64,000 bases of DNA, taken from positions 1,295,501 to 1,359,500 of the forward strand of contig JAPDOI010000149.1 of NCBI GenBank assembly GCA_029168955.1, given 5' to 3'. Below are positions 23,230-35,800 of the stretch, one piece after another. The notes beneath the pieces were generated by a model that was not told the origin of the DNA, did no database searches, and was given only the letters and a program-made list of their open reading frames with translations. Source of the stretch: Aplectana chamaeleonis. Taxonomy: Eukaryota > Nematoda > Chromadorea > Rhabditida > Cosmocercidae. The number at the start of each line of letters is the position of its first letter. The first letter of the stretch is position 1. The translations under genes were made by a program, and so were the position numbers.

Positions 23230-24079
23230 CTGATCTCCCCCAAAACCTCCAGATTTGGAGGTTTTTTGAGCTTACTTTCCATTTTAAGGGATGTGTGCGG
23301 AATCTTTAAACCTACATGATCAATAGTAATAATTTTCGATCCTAATCTCGCACCATTATAACAATTGTCCATCCATTTGTGCTTACGTAGTGTATGGTGG
23401 TTGCCCCTTATGCAGCTACATACTTCTTCACTATGGATTCCTTTGTACTTGACTCCGTCATTCACTTCTCTACTCTTTCCTTTGAACAAATGGTGTATGT
23501 CAGCCATGAGTTTCCTCTATTGTTCAGCTCAGTGCATTAGTGTTCAATAGGTGTTGCAAAAAAGTTTCTGTAATCCATCCTGAAAACGTATCGCAGTTAA
23601 AGGAAGTTTTTCTACATAACTCAGAACGTCAGAGGGCCGCGCCCCCGTACCCACCACTCAACGAGGCGGGGCCCCCCTCCGCGCCTGGCGCCCTACAGGT
23701 CCCCGCCCCAGCCCCATGACTCATTATAGGCGCGAAGCCCGGACATCCAAGCAAAAGGGCGCGGGGCCCGGGTAGAACATCTCCGCGGTGTCATCGTTTA
23801 AATTATTGATTCCTTGAACAACAATCTCCGAGAACCACCTCTCTCACACCCTGGGCGGGTGCTATACCGTTCCCAAAATTTTCCAAACCCCATGGTGGGT
23901 GTCCCACTTAAGTCTATTCGATAGACTGGGGAACTTACCTTACTGCCACCGCGCGAAGTGCGCGATGATGTAAGCTCTGGTACAGCCGTAGTGACCTGTT
24001 GATTTCGATTATCACCAGCAGCGGAGCGATGGGCCTCGGTGAAATATGACTACTGATAAGGAGGTTTCGACGAAAAAGC
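23230..24079. other. Unassigned, partly GC-rich stretch
   Basis: 23630-23780 is very GC-rich (GGCGGGGCCCCCC, GCGCGGGGCCCGGG). 23880-24050 includes GGGAACTTACCTTACTG, which recalls the 5' end of U1 snRNA but has no supporting structure. No gene is assigned. Confidence 0.3.
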
Positions 24080-24267
24080 GGTGCTATGTGGGAAGGGGGG
24101 GGCCACTATGACGCGATGGACTTGGCCACCCCATTTTACTGTGCCGCACTAAATTTGAGCACCTACCCGGGGTTTCCTTCCCTTGCCAAAATCAGGAGTC
24201 ATTGCGGCACGGAAAAATGGGCGTGGCCAAGTGCGATACAACAGTGCCCCCCTTCCCACATAGCACC
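24080..24267. mobile_element. hAT-type MITE (GGTGCTATGTGGG family), copy 2
   Basis: The element is 188 bp, with termini GGTGCTATGTGGGAAGGGG and CCCTTCCCACATAGCACC. It is flanked by the perfect 8-bp duplication GAAAAAGC (24072-24079 and 24268-24275). It is the cleanest copy of the family in the window. Confidence 0.9.
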
Positions 24268-24275
24268 GAAAAAGC

Positions 24276-25494
24276 CACCGCTCCGCGCTGTGATAACCGA
24301 AAACATGAGTTCACTTGGAATGAAACAGATTCTAAGTACTTACTCAAGGGTGCAGCAGTGAACTTACGATAAAATTGTGCTCCGTATGTGGCACGGGTTT
24401 GATTCTAGCGTTCAACGTGTAATACGATTTGCCCGAGCGAACATGTTTTCGTCTGTTTCGAATTTTCCCTGCAGGACCGAGCTAACGAAATTCGGTGGCG
24501 CCCCCGCCTGATGATTCTCCGCTCGCAAAACATGGCCCCCGCCGCTCGCCCTTGGTCGGAAATTCCCGGGCACACGGCCCTCCGACGTTCTGAGAAGGCG
24601 GAAACCTCTATTCTAGATAGAGGCATAATATGGCACGAGACGTGGAGGATCGGACGGAGGATAAAAAGAACAAGTAATTTACGGGCGATTCTTCTTTGAA
24701 CTTTTATGAAGTAAGATTCTAATCAAAAGCTCGAAATGTTTCAGCGATCGGAAAGCCAGCACTTATGTCCAGCTTCTGGATCCTTCAAAAAATGTCTCTT
24801 CTGTGGACGTGAGGGCAAAAGACCTTCAGAAGTTTTGTCGCAGATATCCGCACCTTGCAGTGATCTTGTTCTGCTTTCTACTTCAGAATTGTGGTACCTC
24901 TTCCTTTCGGAGAACCTTACCAGAACGAATTTCCGGTCTGCAGTGGCGAACAATTGCTGTTGCAGCACGCAGCTCGAAGGGAATCGTGCCGGAACCGTGG
25001 TCCCACCACGACTACACAGTGTCTCAGCATGATCATCTTCCAGCTGCAAGCAGGGGTCCGCACCTGAGGGCCAGAATCTCGTTCCGATGAGGATATAGGA
25101 TCAAATATTAACTTCGTAGTGGATACGTGGATCGAAGTACCCGAAATCTTTCAAATGATCCGTGCGTCTGCATCAGCTGCCCAATATACTTTTTCCCTTA
25201 AGAAAGGGATTCTCCTTGTCCACAAGTTGAATTTCTCATCGATAATGAGGCGTTGGAACACATCTGAAAGTGGTAAGCAGCCATGCTACTGCTGACGAAC
25301 ACCTTACTATGTATATTGAACTTCCGTGTACAAATGCCATACTTCTCTTCGGGATGGATGTTTTTTTCTCTACTTCGGGCAATTTACCACGCCGGTATTC
25401 CTTTCTTTTTTCTACACGGTACAGAGGTAGATGGGAGTACGGGGTGGGGCAATCCCCTCGGCCGGCAAATCGGCGGAGATCTCTCCACCCACTA
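24276..25494. other. Unassigned stretch
   Basis: No protein domain was recognised in the ORFs here. A block near 24915-24985 (TTCCGGTCTGCAGT, TTGCTGTTGCA) is similar to 31625-31665, so a low-copy repeat is likely. Confidence 0.3.
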
Positions 25495-25972
25495 AAGCCT
25501 AGTTTTGACTGCAGGTGGTCGCTGCGGCCATGCGAGAGACAACTGTTCCTTTTTCATCGCGCGTAATGGAAAGCCGCTCCAATTGTGATCGCTTCGTGGC
25601 AAACGTCCTACATCACTGGGTCGCGGCGACGGAATCCTATGTTTTACTGCATCGCTGCTTGAAGAGCGATTCTCAATGGTCGCTGACCGTCGCTCCATCG
25701 CTGCCATTATGGCAGCGATGGAGCGATTGCCTGCGAATGACACGTTTCGTCTAGTGAACGTTGACAATTTCACATGACAAGGTCAGTGTTTACGGGTCGA
25801 AACGTGTTATTGATAACTACCAGCCATTAATTTCACTGATTGATTGAATTTCTTCGATCATCCGTGAGGCTATGCACTATGAACAGAATCGCTGCCGCTG
25901 CTACATCGCTGCAGCGGCGGGTGTGAAATCGCTGCGATGAAAAACAGCAGCGATGCAGTCAAAACTAGGCTT
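25495..25972. mobile_element. Inverted-repeat element with AAGCCTAGTTTTGACTGCA ends
   Basis: The left end AAGCCTAGTTTTGACTGCA and the right end TGCAGTCAAAACTAGGCTT are exact 19-bp inverted repeats. The interior is rich in ATCGCTGC/GCAGCGAT words, including a perfect hairpin at about 25693-25722. No clear target duplication was found and no transposase is present. Confidence 0.7.
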
Positions 25973-26372
25973 AAGATGTCGGCGATTGGCCCACGGAAGG
26001 AGTAGCCTCGCCTCACACCTATCTTCTCCTGTACCGAGGAGCAATTTCAACCGCAGTGTAATGCGTGAAGTGGCTGAATATTTCTGTTAAAAACTTGGTC
26101 TTGTTCCTGACACAGCGCTAATTGTCCTCGAAATCGCGAATGCTGTTAACTGGCTCTTTGGTCGAATGCTCAGAAAGGGAGGAGCCTCGAACCAGTTCGG
26201 TTAGCTAAATACGACGCGCGCTGACCCCGCAACAGGTGCGTCGCGTTTATCAGCTGAACTGCTCCAAGGCGCATCCCTAGATGTCTATGTGACCAACAAG
26301 CAATGATCAAATTCGTGGTACATAAGTATAAACTTACAGTGAGGACCCCAGCACAGTCGAAGGGCTCCATCG
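25973..26372. other. Upstream region of the glycerate kinase gene
   Basis: No further coding exon was recognised. A possible splice acceptor (AAACTTACAG, ending at 26339) lies 33 nt before the start codon and could be the spliced-leader trans-splice site or the end of a 5' intron. This is inference from the motif only. Confidence 0.35.
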
Positions 26373-29300
26373 ATGAAAGCTGAGGCGTTGGTAGCATTCA
26401 AGCGTTGTTGTTCAGCTGTATCGCCTTTCTCTTGTGTGGAAAAGGTATGTTTGAAATCTGTGCCTCCTGCCAAAATTATACCTCGCCACGGGGTCAGAAT
26501 GAAATTGCGGGCAGGTGACTCGTATCTCTGGCCCCCCATAAGAATTCGGCCATCTCGGCATAATGCTTCGACGCTAGGTCCATCAATTATGACCTCAGAC
26601 GGTTTCAGGCGATACGGCTTACCGATGACAGTCTCATCGTCACCTCGTCTTCAAGCGTGATTTCATTACCTTTGTCGACGACAACTCGTTTTGTGCTCAC
26701 AGCTTTCGGAAAGGCCTCCATACAGATGGCTTTGGCTGCTGAGCAGCTACTTGGGCAACGATTGCATGAAGGAATTGTCATAGCTCCAGGCGTGTCTAAG
26801 ACCAAGTAAGTTCGTTTACTTATAATTTGCTCTCTCTCATATTCGAATGTTAGAGACGTGAAGATGCGATCCCGCGTCTTCTATGGAGCTCAAAATAATC
26901 TGCCTGATTCGGACTCAGTTTTCGCCACTCGAGAAGCTCTCCGTCATATTGAACGGAATGACGCAGCTGACGTTATATTCCTCTTCCTCATTTCAGGTAA
27001 CTTTCAGGATTCTACTACTCTTGAACAGGAATCGTTTTGTTGTGAAGGTCCTGGTTAGCACAGATCATGGTTGGGGGCCTGCAACATGTTCTCCTGAGAA
27101 AACGGGCAGAACCTCTCACAAGTCTTATAAAAACAGTCAGCGTTCTGCAAATCTGTCAATTTCAATCAGAACTATCCTTTTCTTTTCATGACATTGTTAG
27201 GTTTTGTATGAAGGCACCTTCTGAAGGACAACTGACAATATTAGACGATGACTGATAATTTTTGTAGGTGCTATCTTTGCGGGGGGGGGTCACTATGTGG
27301 CGATGCACTTGTCCACGCCCATTTGATCGTGCCGCACTGAATTTGAGCACCTACCCGGGGGATAGGGGCTCTCTGCACACAAAAGGAGTTGTGCCTTTTT
27401 TGCAGTTCAACACATCACGCCACTCAATCCGAGCAAAGTGGTCCGGAGTGGAATCATAGCCGCAAAAGGCGGGACAACTCCTCCACCTAACGTTGGCATG
27501 GATCCTGAAGAGACTTTGCGCTCACCATTGAAGGTTGGCGCGAATTCGGTGTCATATGCTGTAACATAAGTGCACCGAGTTTGCGCCAACCCTCAATGGG
27601 AAACGCAAAGTCTCTTCAGGATCCATGCCGATGTTATGTGTAGAGAGCCCTATCCCAGTCGCTGCGGCAAGAAAAAAATGGCCGTGGCCAAGTGCGGTAC
27701 CACAGTGCGCCCCCCCCCCACCCGCTGCGATAACACCATTTCTGTGTTTATCTACTACACAAAAAATATTATGGCGTCGCGTTCAATCGCGGCTTGCGTG
27801 ACCAAGCTTCTCTTACTACCTCATTACTAGGAGGTGGATCTGCTTTATTCTGTGCTCCTCGCGGGATTTCATTAGAGGAAAAGCTATCTACAATTCGAAC
27901 GCTAACCTCAAATGGCGCTGATATACGGGTCCTCAACGTCTTCCGTCAAAAACTTTCTATGGTCAAAGGAGGAAAGACCCTCAGCTATGTGAAGAAGGGA
28001 AGGGTGTGTTGTCAGACACCGTATTGATATTACCTCTTTATGTATTAACCACCGTAATTGAGTTTCCAGGTTGTCAGCTTAATCATATCCGATCTGGTAG
28101 ACGATCTAATCCAACTTATTGCAAGCGGTCCAACTATTTCACCTACTGCATCCATGCTAGATATGTCTCAAGCTATCGTTACATCTCCAAGATGGACAAC
28201 TCTCCTTCCCAAAAAAATTTTGAATGCAGTCCAGGCAAGCAGTTAAGTCGTAACAGTTGGAGACAAGCATCGGGCACCTCCTTGTCGGCTCATAGATTCT
28301 TCGACGATAAACCATGGAGTAAGGGTCATCGCCAATCTCTGTATAGGGAAAGCGGCGCTGCTATGATAGCTTTTTCGGTACTGATTTAGATCTCTTGCTG
28401 GGAGTCGACTATCCGACCATTTTTTCGACGTTGACCAATGACGTCAGCCTTCGCTGCTCCTGTGACAGGTGATAAAATGGGAACGCGAATAACCCCCTCC
28501 CAGCGAGATCTAAATGAGAACCGCTTTTAAATAAAGTCGAGCGGTTGTTCTTGAGGAAACAATGGTAGAAATGGAGAAACAACCGCTCCCCAAGACCTCT
28601 CCCCCAGAAACAACCGAGATAAAAGCTGCATCGCGGCTTCCTAAAGATAGGATACAATGCATACTATGATGGCGATGTGCAGGCGTTTAGCCTAGAGCAG
28701 TGCAAAGAATTATGAAAAAAACATTACCTTAAACCATGGTCTTGTCGTTGATGAATTTGACTCCTGGAGTGGAATTCACGAAACGATAACCACGTTCAAG
28801 CCATGGTTTGAGGCTAATCGATATGCACACTATGGTTATGCTAGTAATGGTTAGAACGTGACTAGGGTTTCGCGAATTTCACCCCTGGTGGGTATCAACG
28901 AATGTCACACCTTTTGAAATTCTTCAAAGCCTTATTTTAAGGAGTCAACTTCTCCGCCACGCACCTCTGTCGAACCTCACAATGTCGTTATTGCATCCAA
29001 TCGTCACGCTCTAGCCGAATTGAAGGATTACTTCACTTTAAATGGATATGAAACATGCATAGTTAGCTCACGCCTCGAAGGAAATGCTACAGATGTTGGC
29101 AAACTTTTCGCAGAGTTAATCGCTTGTACAAAGGATGAGATTCCTTCGGTAATGGAAAAGTTTGGAGGGAAGTTGGAACTTCCTATCGGAAGCAAGGTGA
29201 TTCTCATGGTAGAGTGGTATTTTGATGGCACACCATAATTTAGTCTTTCAGATTGCCTTTCTGTTCGGAGGGGAAACGACTGTAGTGCTACATGGACGTG

Positions 29301-29626
29301 GGCAAGGCGGTCGATGCCAGGAAATGACCCTATCTTGTCTACTAAATCTCGCATCAACATTCAACTCTAACACACAATTCTTGTTCCTTGCTGCTGGTAC
29401 AGATGGACAAGATGGTCCAACAGACGCAGCGGGAGCATTTATCACAAATGAAGATCTGCATCAGGATTTAGCGAAGAGGGCAGAAGAGTTTTTAGCCACA
29501 TCCAACTCATACGAGTTTTGGTCGAGTTTCAACAACGGGACAAACCACATTAAAACAGGCCCCACGGGAACCAATGTCATGGATGTTCAAATTGTACTGC
29601 TCCACTTTTCACCTAGAATTCTATAA
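26373..29626 (+). CDS. glyctk: Glycerate kinase (GLYCTK, MOFRL family), seven exons
   Basis: This enzyme phosphorylates D-glycerate in serine and fructose catabolism; this family makes 2-phosphoglycerate. Exons: 26373-26444, 26609-26805, 26854-26996, 27831-28003, 28070-28234, 28942-29196 and 29252-29626. Phases join without a break and give 459 residues. Family hallmarks in order: TAFGKAS (exon 2), GAQNNLPDSDS (exon 3), ISGGGSAL across the exon 3/4 junction, VVSLIISDLVDD and IASGPT (exon 5), NVVIASN (exon 6), GGETTVVLHGRGQGGR and AAGTDGQDGPTDAAGA (exon 7), ending TGTNVMD. Introns of 48, 55 and 66 bp are typical of nematodes, while introns 3 and 5 are enlarged by repeats. Intron 5 appears to use a GC-AG donor (CCAG|GCAAGC). 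The human protein is longer at the N-terminus; no targeting peptide is visible here, so an upstream exon is possible. An AATAAA at 29769 may be its polyadenylation signal. Confidence 0.9.
27267..27737. mobile_element. GGTG(C)TAT MITE with nested foldback, in glycerate kinase intron 3
   Basis: The ends GGTGCTATCTTTGCGGGGG and CCCGCTGCGATAACACC, and the internal GTCCACGCCCATTTGATC/AAATGGCCGTGGCC blocks, mark a diverged member of the GGTGCTATG family. The flanks ATTTTTGT and ATTTCTGT differ by one base and may be the 8-bp duplication. About 280 bp of extra palindrome (arms near 27490-27560 and 27570-27635, CATGGATCCTGAAGAGACTT) sits inside. It accounts for most of the 834-bp intron. Confidence 0.65.
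28235..28941. repeat. Expanded intron 5 of glycerate kinase with short palindromes
   Basis: The intron is 707 bp. TTTAGATCTCTTGCTGGGAG near 28386 and CTCCCAGCGAGATCTAAAT near 28497 are inverted. A second pair, AAACCATGGTCTTG/CAAGCCATGGTTTG, lies at about 28733-28812. These are probably small inserted foldbacks. No coding potential. Confidence 0.45.
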
Positions 29627-29890
29627 ACATGTATTATGCATATAATATTTACTGAAAAGTATTCTCACCACATCTCTATCACTCAATTACAAAAACTGTA
29701 CATCTGACGACACAAAAGCAAACACCATTGAAATGATATCACAGCTCCAACGGTATTCTTCACCGTAAAATAAATAGTATTTGAAAAGAGAGAAACAATA
29801 CCAACCATATGTATATCAACTCTTAAATTAAGAACCAGGTACACATAAGAACATCCAACCATGCTAGGGGACTGAAGAGGTTACAGTCCT

Positions 29891-32800
29891 TCAAACTACC
29901 TCGTACTTTTCAGAAATGAAGCGAGTCTCAACTGAGTAAGGTACTGAGGTATTGCCATCCATCGTTTGAACCGCGTCAACCTGAAAACATATTAGCAGTG
30001 ACAAAGCTCGTAAAAAATACTTGTGAAACGGGTCTAGAAAACACTCTTGAAAAGGCATAACCGTGATAGATGTATCTAAACAGCATTGCTTGAACTGAAA
30101 GACAAGGGTGGATTGATAACTGGCTTTATCACGATTTTTTATGCATCTCGCTTCGATAGATCATGAACACTCCTGTGTTGTCAGAAATAGCCATAAATAT
30201 TAGGTCTAGAAGTTAATTTCCGCGTTTTTGTTGTTATTGATATTTTGTAAAAAATAAAATTATTTTTATATAACGAATTTTATGTTATAATGCTCACTGT
30301 ATTATCAGCTTTCTATTGATATATAACTTGCTTCACGTACCTTATAAAAAAAGTATTATTTTAGTTTCAGAATATGTCAACTTTTGTGCCGGAAAAACGC
30401 CATTTGCGGGAAGCTCTCCTTTTCCTTTTTCATCTCAAGAAGAAAGCCACTGACGCGCACCAAATGCTTGCCCAAGCTTACGGGGATGCTGCTCCATCCA
30501 TAAGAACCTGCCAAGAATGGTTTCAGCGTTTCAAATCGGGTGATTTTGACGTTAAGGACAAAGATCGACCAGGACAGCCAAAAAAGTTCGAAGACGAAGA
30601 ACTTCAGGCTTTGTTGGATCAAGATTCGGCTCAAACGCAAGAACAGCTCGCGGCATCTCTCGGCGTCACCCAAAAAGCAATTTCTATTCGATTGAAGGCA
30701 ATGGGAAGATTCAAAAGGAAGGAAAATGGATCCCCTATGAGCTCTCAGAACGCAACAAAGAGCAGAGAAAAACAACTTCACAAATCTTGTTGGACCGATT
30801 CAAAGAAAGTCTTTTTACACCGCATCATAACTGGCGATGAAAAAGTGGGTGTACTACGACAATCCGAAGCGAAGAAAATCGTGGGTTAGTCCTGGTGAAA
30901 CAACAACTTCGACCGCAAAACCAAACATCCACGGGAAGAAGGTCTTACTGTGCATATGGTGGGATCAACGCGGTATACTGTACTATGAACTTCTTCAACC
31001 TGGCGAAACAGTTACTGCGAATCGCTATCAACATCAACTAGCGCAATTGCGGCATGAAATCGAAGCACTCTTTGCACACGAAGACCAGAATGGGCGAGTC
31101 GACACGAAAAAGCCATATTGCTTCATGATAACGCTCGACCTCATGTTGCTCGAACGGTAAAGGATACGCTAAAAGAGTTCAAATGGGAAGTCTTACCGCA
31201 CCCGCCGTACTCTCCAGACATCGCCCCGTCGGATTATCACCTTTTCCGGTCAATGGCGCATGGTCTAGCGGAGCAGCGCTTTCAAGATCGTCAAGATGTC
31301 AAAAAATGGCTCGATGAATGGGTGGAGGCCAAACCAGAAAAATTTTATTATGATGGAATCCATAAGTTACCCAAACTCTGGGAAATGGTTGTTATTAATG
31401 ACGGAAATTATTTTGAATAAAAATTTTGTTTAAGTATGTCCAGTTTTCAATAGTGTAAAAAGCGTAAAAAAACGCGGAAATTAACTTCTAGACCTAATAT
31501 AACAAACTGCTATTTTCTTTCAATCAAAAAAGATCACGTCTAAGGACGAATAGATGTGGCCTTCGATCAGTGAACAGAAAGTTGGGGAGGCATGTCATAC
31601 GCGAATGTATTCTCCTAATAGGAACAAAATTCCGGTCCGCAGTTGCAGACAAACCCTGTTGCAATACGGAGCTTGACGTCAATTGAGCTCGGACGAGGAC
31701 TCTCGCAAAAACTCGTTTGCGACCCCGTAAGAGATTCGGGGAATTTTGGGTCGGAGGGCCGCCGATTTGGAGAATCAGTAGGCGGAGCTCGGAATCGGAG
31801 GTGGCGTTAGTCAATGCGTGATGGGTCGCGTACGCGGTGCCGCCAGACGACGGCTCCGACGTAACGTTGAAGCCAAAATCAAACCAGCGGTACATACAAG
31901 CCGTCTTGAGGTGCGGCTAAACCGATTCATTCCATTGTCAAGTGTGCACTCCTCGGGCTCTGCCTTAAGTTGAAGGGAATGTGAGTGCCTGCACTTGCAT
32001 GCTCTTGCACCAACATGGGTGCTCTATCCTGGGAGCAGGCAAGAGGCGGAGCATTCGTTCGATTAATTTTTGATGAGCACCTGGTTAGTGGCCAGGTGGG
32101 TGCATAGCGGTTGGCATAGGAGGGTCGCCCAGTGTCGTATGTGGCGTTACCGATTGTGTCTCGTGGTTTAGCATACCATTCAGTGTCGGAGGGCTGCGCC
32201 GTCCATTCAGTGACGACATCAGTTGTTTAGCATCCCGTTCACCCAACCGTTATTGACGGCGTTCATATGTGCTGTTTTCGATCAACGGGATGCTCAACGC
32301 CTTCGCTAACGATGGCTGTCAGAGGATGAATCGACCCTGTGGTCCCAGCACGATTGCAGTCTACAGCAGCGGAAGAAGGCGGTGGTGCGGGTTGCGTATT
32401 TTCACTAAGCATACTATAGCCATGGCTGGCTCGGTTCCAAGTTGGCCATCAATCGATAAGAAACAGCTTGTACTTTTTTCTGGGTTATGGTTTCTATCCG
32501 TTTTTATTTACTTTTTCGTGTTGTGCCTGCGTATCTACTGTAAACGCTTCCGGTGTATTGGTAAAGTGTATCTGGGGAGGGGCTTACCGTTTCTTGAAGT
32601 TTTCGCTGCTTTTTCTCTGAAATTGAGAAAAATTTAGACAATTGCCATCGATTGCGTGTGAATCTGCGGACGTCCCGCCAAAATTTAAGTCAAATTGTTA
32701 ATTTTTTCTTGAAGTTGGGAGAAAAAACACCGGGAACGTTGAGAAACGGCGCGTTTTTCCCCACAGACAGGAACTATTACTAGACCTTGAGTCTTTAATA

Positions 32801-35800
32801 TAGATAGACGCACGAATAACACAAAAAAATGAAAAAAAAACAGAAAAAACCGTAATGCAGAATAGGGTAACAGCTGTTTCTTATCGGTTAATAGCAAACT
32901 TGAAAGCGAGCCAGCTATCGCTACAGTATAAGAAGCGGAACTACGCAGCCCTACCATCACCGTTTTCATTTGCTGTGGACTATATCTTCGAGCTGCGTCC
33001 TGCAACAGCGGTTGCCTGCAACCGTGGACCGGAATTACACTCCAATATGAACAGTCTGCACGTTTCATGTACCGTCAAGGCTGCGATGACTAAGCCGGGC
33101 GGCGCTGAGTTTAAGCGCGGCGCAGACGCGCAGCGTGTATCAGATTGCCCGTCACTGTTATTCAAGTACTTTCGCCAGCCGACTGCCCATATTTCTGTAA
33201 ATTTAAGGATGAAGATGTCGAAATATGCTCGGAATATGGGAGGCAGGCTAGCAGAATCACCTCTTGCGGGGGCAATCTAATAGAAGCCGCGTTGCACGGC
33301 CGCGCCGCGCCCGCTTCAGCTCAGCGCCGCCCGGCTTAGCCATTGCAGCCTTGACGGTACACGAAACGGTCTCGAAAGTTCGAAAGGCTTCGGAAACATT
33401 AAGCGAATATAGTGCATGGTGCCACTTCATGAGAACATTGGTGTACGATAGGCGGACTCAGATGAGAGTGTGAAATGATTTAGCTCGGAATGTAATACAT
33501 TGCAGATATGCTCCAGAAAAAAATGACCGAAGATATTCCAGGACCAAGATTCCGAAGAATACGAGGTTTAAAATTTTACCGAAAGTACCAACGAGTAGGA
33601 AAACGAAAAAAAGGTTTGGGAGGAAATCAACAGTTGTCTTACTCCTATGTCGCAATACAGCTTTTCCGTATGGAAGCGCACGTGAACGGGGAAGAAATGG
33701 TCGGCATGTCCGTTTGGCACAGAGAATTCCAAAGTTCCAGTCGAGTTCGTGCTGGAACAGCAAAGTGATACAGTCACACACATTGACAGGTATGCAGTTT
33801 CAGACTTCAGAATCACACCACCATTAGAGATGTGGATTACAGCAACCGCTTGCCTGAAGAGCTCCGCAAAAGATGGGGCGACTCGCCCCATCACAATGTG
33901 GGACATGGAGCAGATACGCATCTTTGTTGCTGCTCTCTTCTCCCTACCACAGGCCATGCTGAGAGCTTGCAAGAGCTGCCCAGAGCCGCCGTATAACATG
34001 ATGATCGTGTTTAAATCTTTTTTCTAATTATGATTTTATGTGCGAAGCATTGCAGCGCTTGAAGCACGCGGCTGCTGCAATCTAGACCTCGTCATGGTTG
34101 GACGGTAGTCCGATGTACACCATGCTAGGTTGACCGTGAGCCGGCCGTAGTCCGCCCAAATCAATATGGCAACTTTGTGAATCAACGGATGGGACTGCCG
34201 ACAACACGGGACGGCCCACAGAAGGGAAATTTTCTGTCGCTGTTCAGAACGCCTTACACACATCGGCCAGGAGCGACTACGGCCGATCGGGCAACCATGG
34301 CAGGAGCTTCCGCCGACTGTTGACTGAATGCTGATGCTCCGAGATATTGATCGCGTTACCTGTCAATCACTGGCATTGTCCAAACGATTTGGTTCCTAGA
34401 TTTTTGGTATTCATACGACCCTTCACATTCAGATACTACTGGAACAGTTGCGGCCCTGGAAAATAGGAAACTGTCTCATCAAAGAAAAAATGAAGAGGTA
34501 GCTAGACATCGCTTTAAAGGCACAGTACACCCTCAGATATGAATTTTGAGATTTTCATGTAATTGTGTAGAAGACCACTTCTGTATAACAGGTGCCAAAT
34601 GCCAGATTTCATTTCCTCCAAATAAGCGAGATATAAGCGACTACCACAGGCCCGGCCCCCTTCGCTCACCACCACAGGCCCGACCCCCTAACAGATTTTC
34701 GAACTCGATGGCAGTTCGATGGATGGATGGATGGATTTCAACAAGTCGTCGTTCTTCATTCCATAACCGGACTGTCTCCTTACCCTGGCTTTCTCTCACG
34801 CGATGATTGCGAATGAACAGAAATACAGGCCTGAGACAACTCGTCCACCAATTTTACACCCTCAAGATTTAGGCATCTTTGAAGAGCCATAACTCTGTTC
34901 AAATGGGGTCTTGGACGTTTTTAAAGATACCACTGTGATCAGCGTGTGACTCTCTCCAAGATAAGTATGAAATCTGAGAATAAATTTTTTGGGTGTCCTG
35001 TGCCTTTAAGGCATTCTAATCGAAAAAAACTGGAGAAAAATTTTCGAAGAAATAGCACTTACGGCAATGGTACTGTGATGACTACATTCTCTAGGGAAAG
35101 ATCATCCCTCTGCAAAGTATATTCAATGTTAACCTGACATCCATCGGCAGACTCTTGCGGCCAGCAGTTCACTGAAGAGAATTTCTGACATGGTTCTTGG
35201 TGTATTTACGCATAATATTCATGAGCTTACATGCAATAGGAAGTTGTTCTTCATCAGTTAGTACCATTTTCCATTTTAACACGCCCACGTCATTATTGAC
35301 TGGGAATGGCTTGCCAGCGGACTTCAATTTGAGCATAGACGATGCCTGCCATTCTTTCTTGTCGAGATTCGGATGTACCTAGATAGAGTTCTTTGAAGTA
35401 CTTAGAAATTAATGACTGTAGGCCGAGTAACCAATAATCGTTGACTCTTAGGGAGAGGGCACACCGTTCTTCAGTACTACGATGGAGTTTCCGCCCAGGC
35501 TTGAGCACGCCGTTGCGACCGGTCATCAAACTTTTACGACCCCCCCCTGGGATGAATAAGTTTTCCTGAACAAGATTTTCACGAACCCCCTTTCCTGGAA
35601 TGAGTAGTATGAATAGCGCTTAACCCCACAAAATAGATGTTTTTCTAAAATGTCCCGCATAAATGAAGGGTATTCATTTGAAAGAAGAAAAAAGTCCCAG
35701 TTTTTCCAAAAATTTTACGAACCCCCCAAAATTTCTTTTTTTTTTCGAAAAATTTCCCAAACTTTTACGGCCCCCTCGTTGCGACCGGTCGCGGCCCTGC

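Noticed and set aside
23880..24050. GGGAACTTACCTTACTG as a possible U1 snRNA 5' end
   Set aside because: No Sm site, stem-loop I or proper length follows, and the match is limited to a few bases.
33458..33999. Minus-strand ORFs of 107 and 143 codons as separate genes
   Set aside because: Only 33643-33751 is conserved, as delta-COP exon 14; the rest of each ORF is intron read-through.
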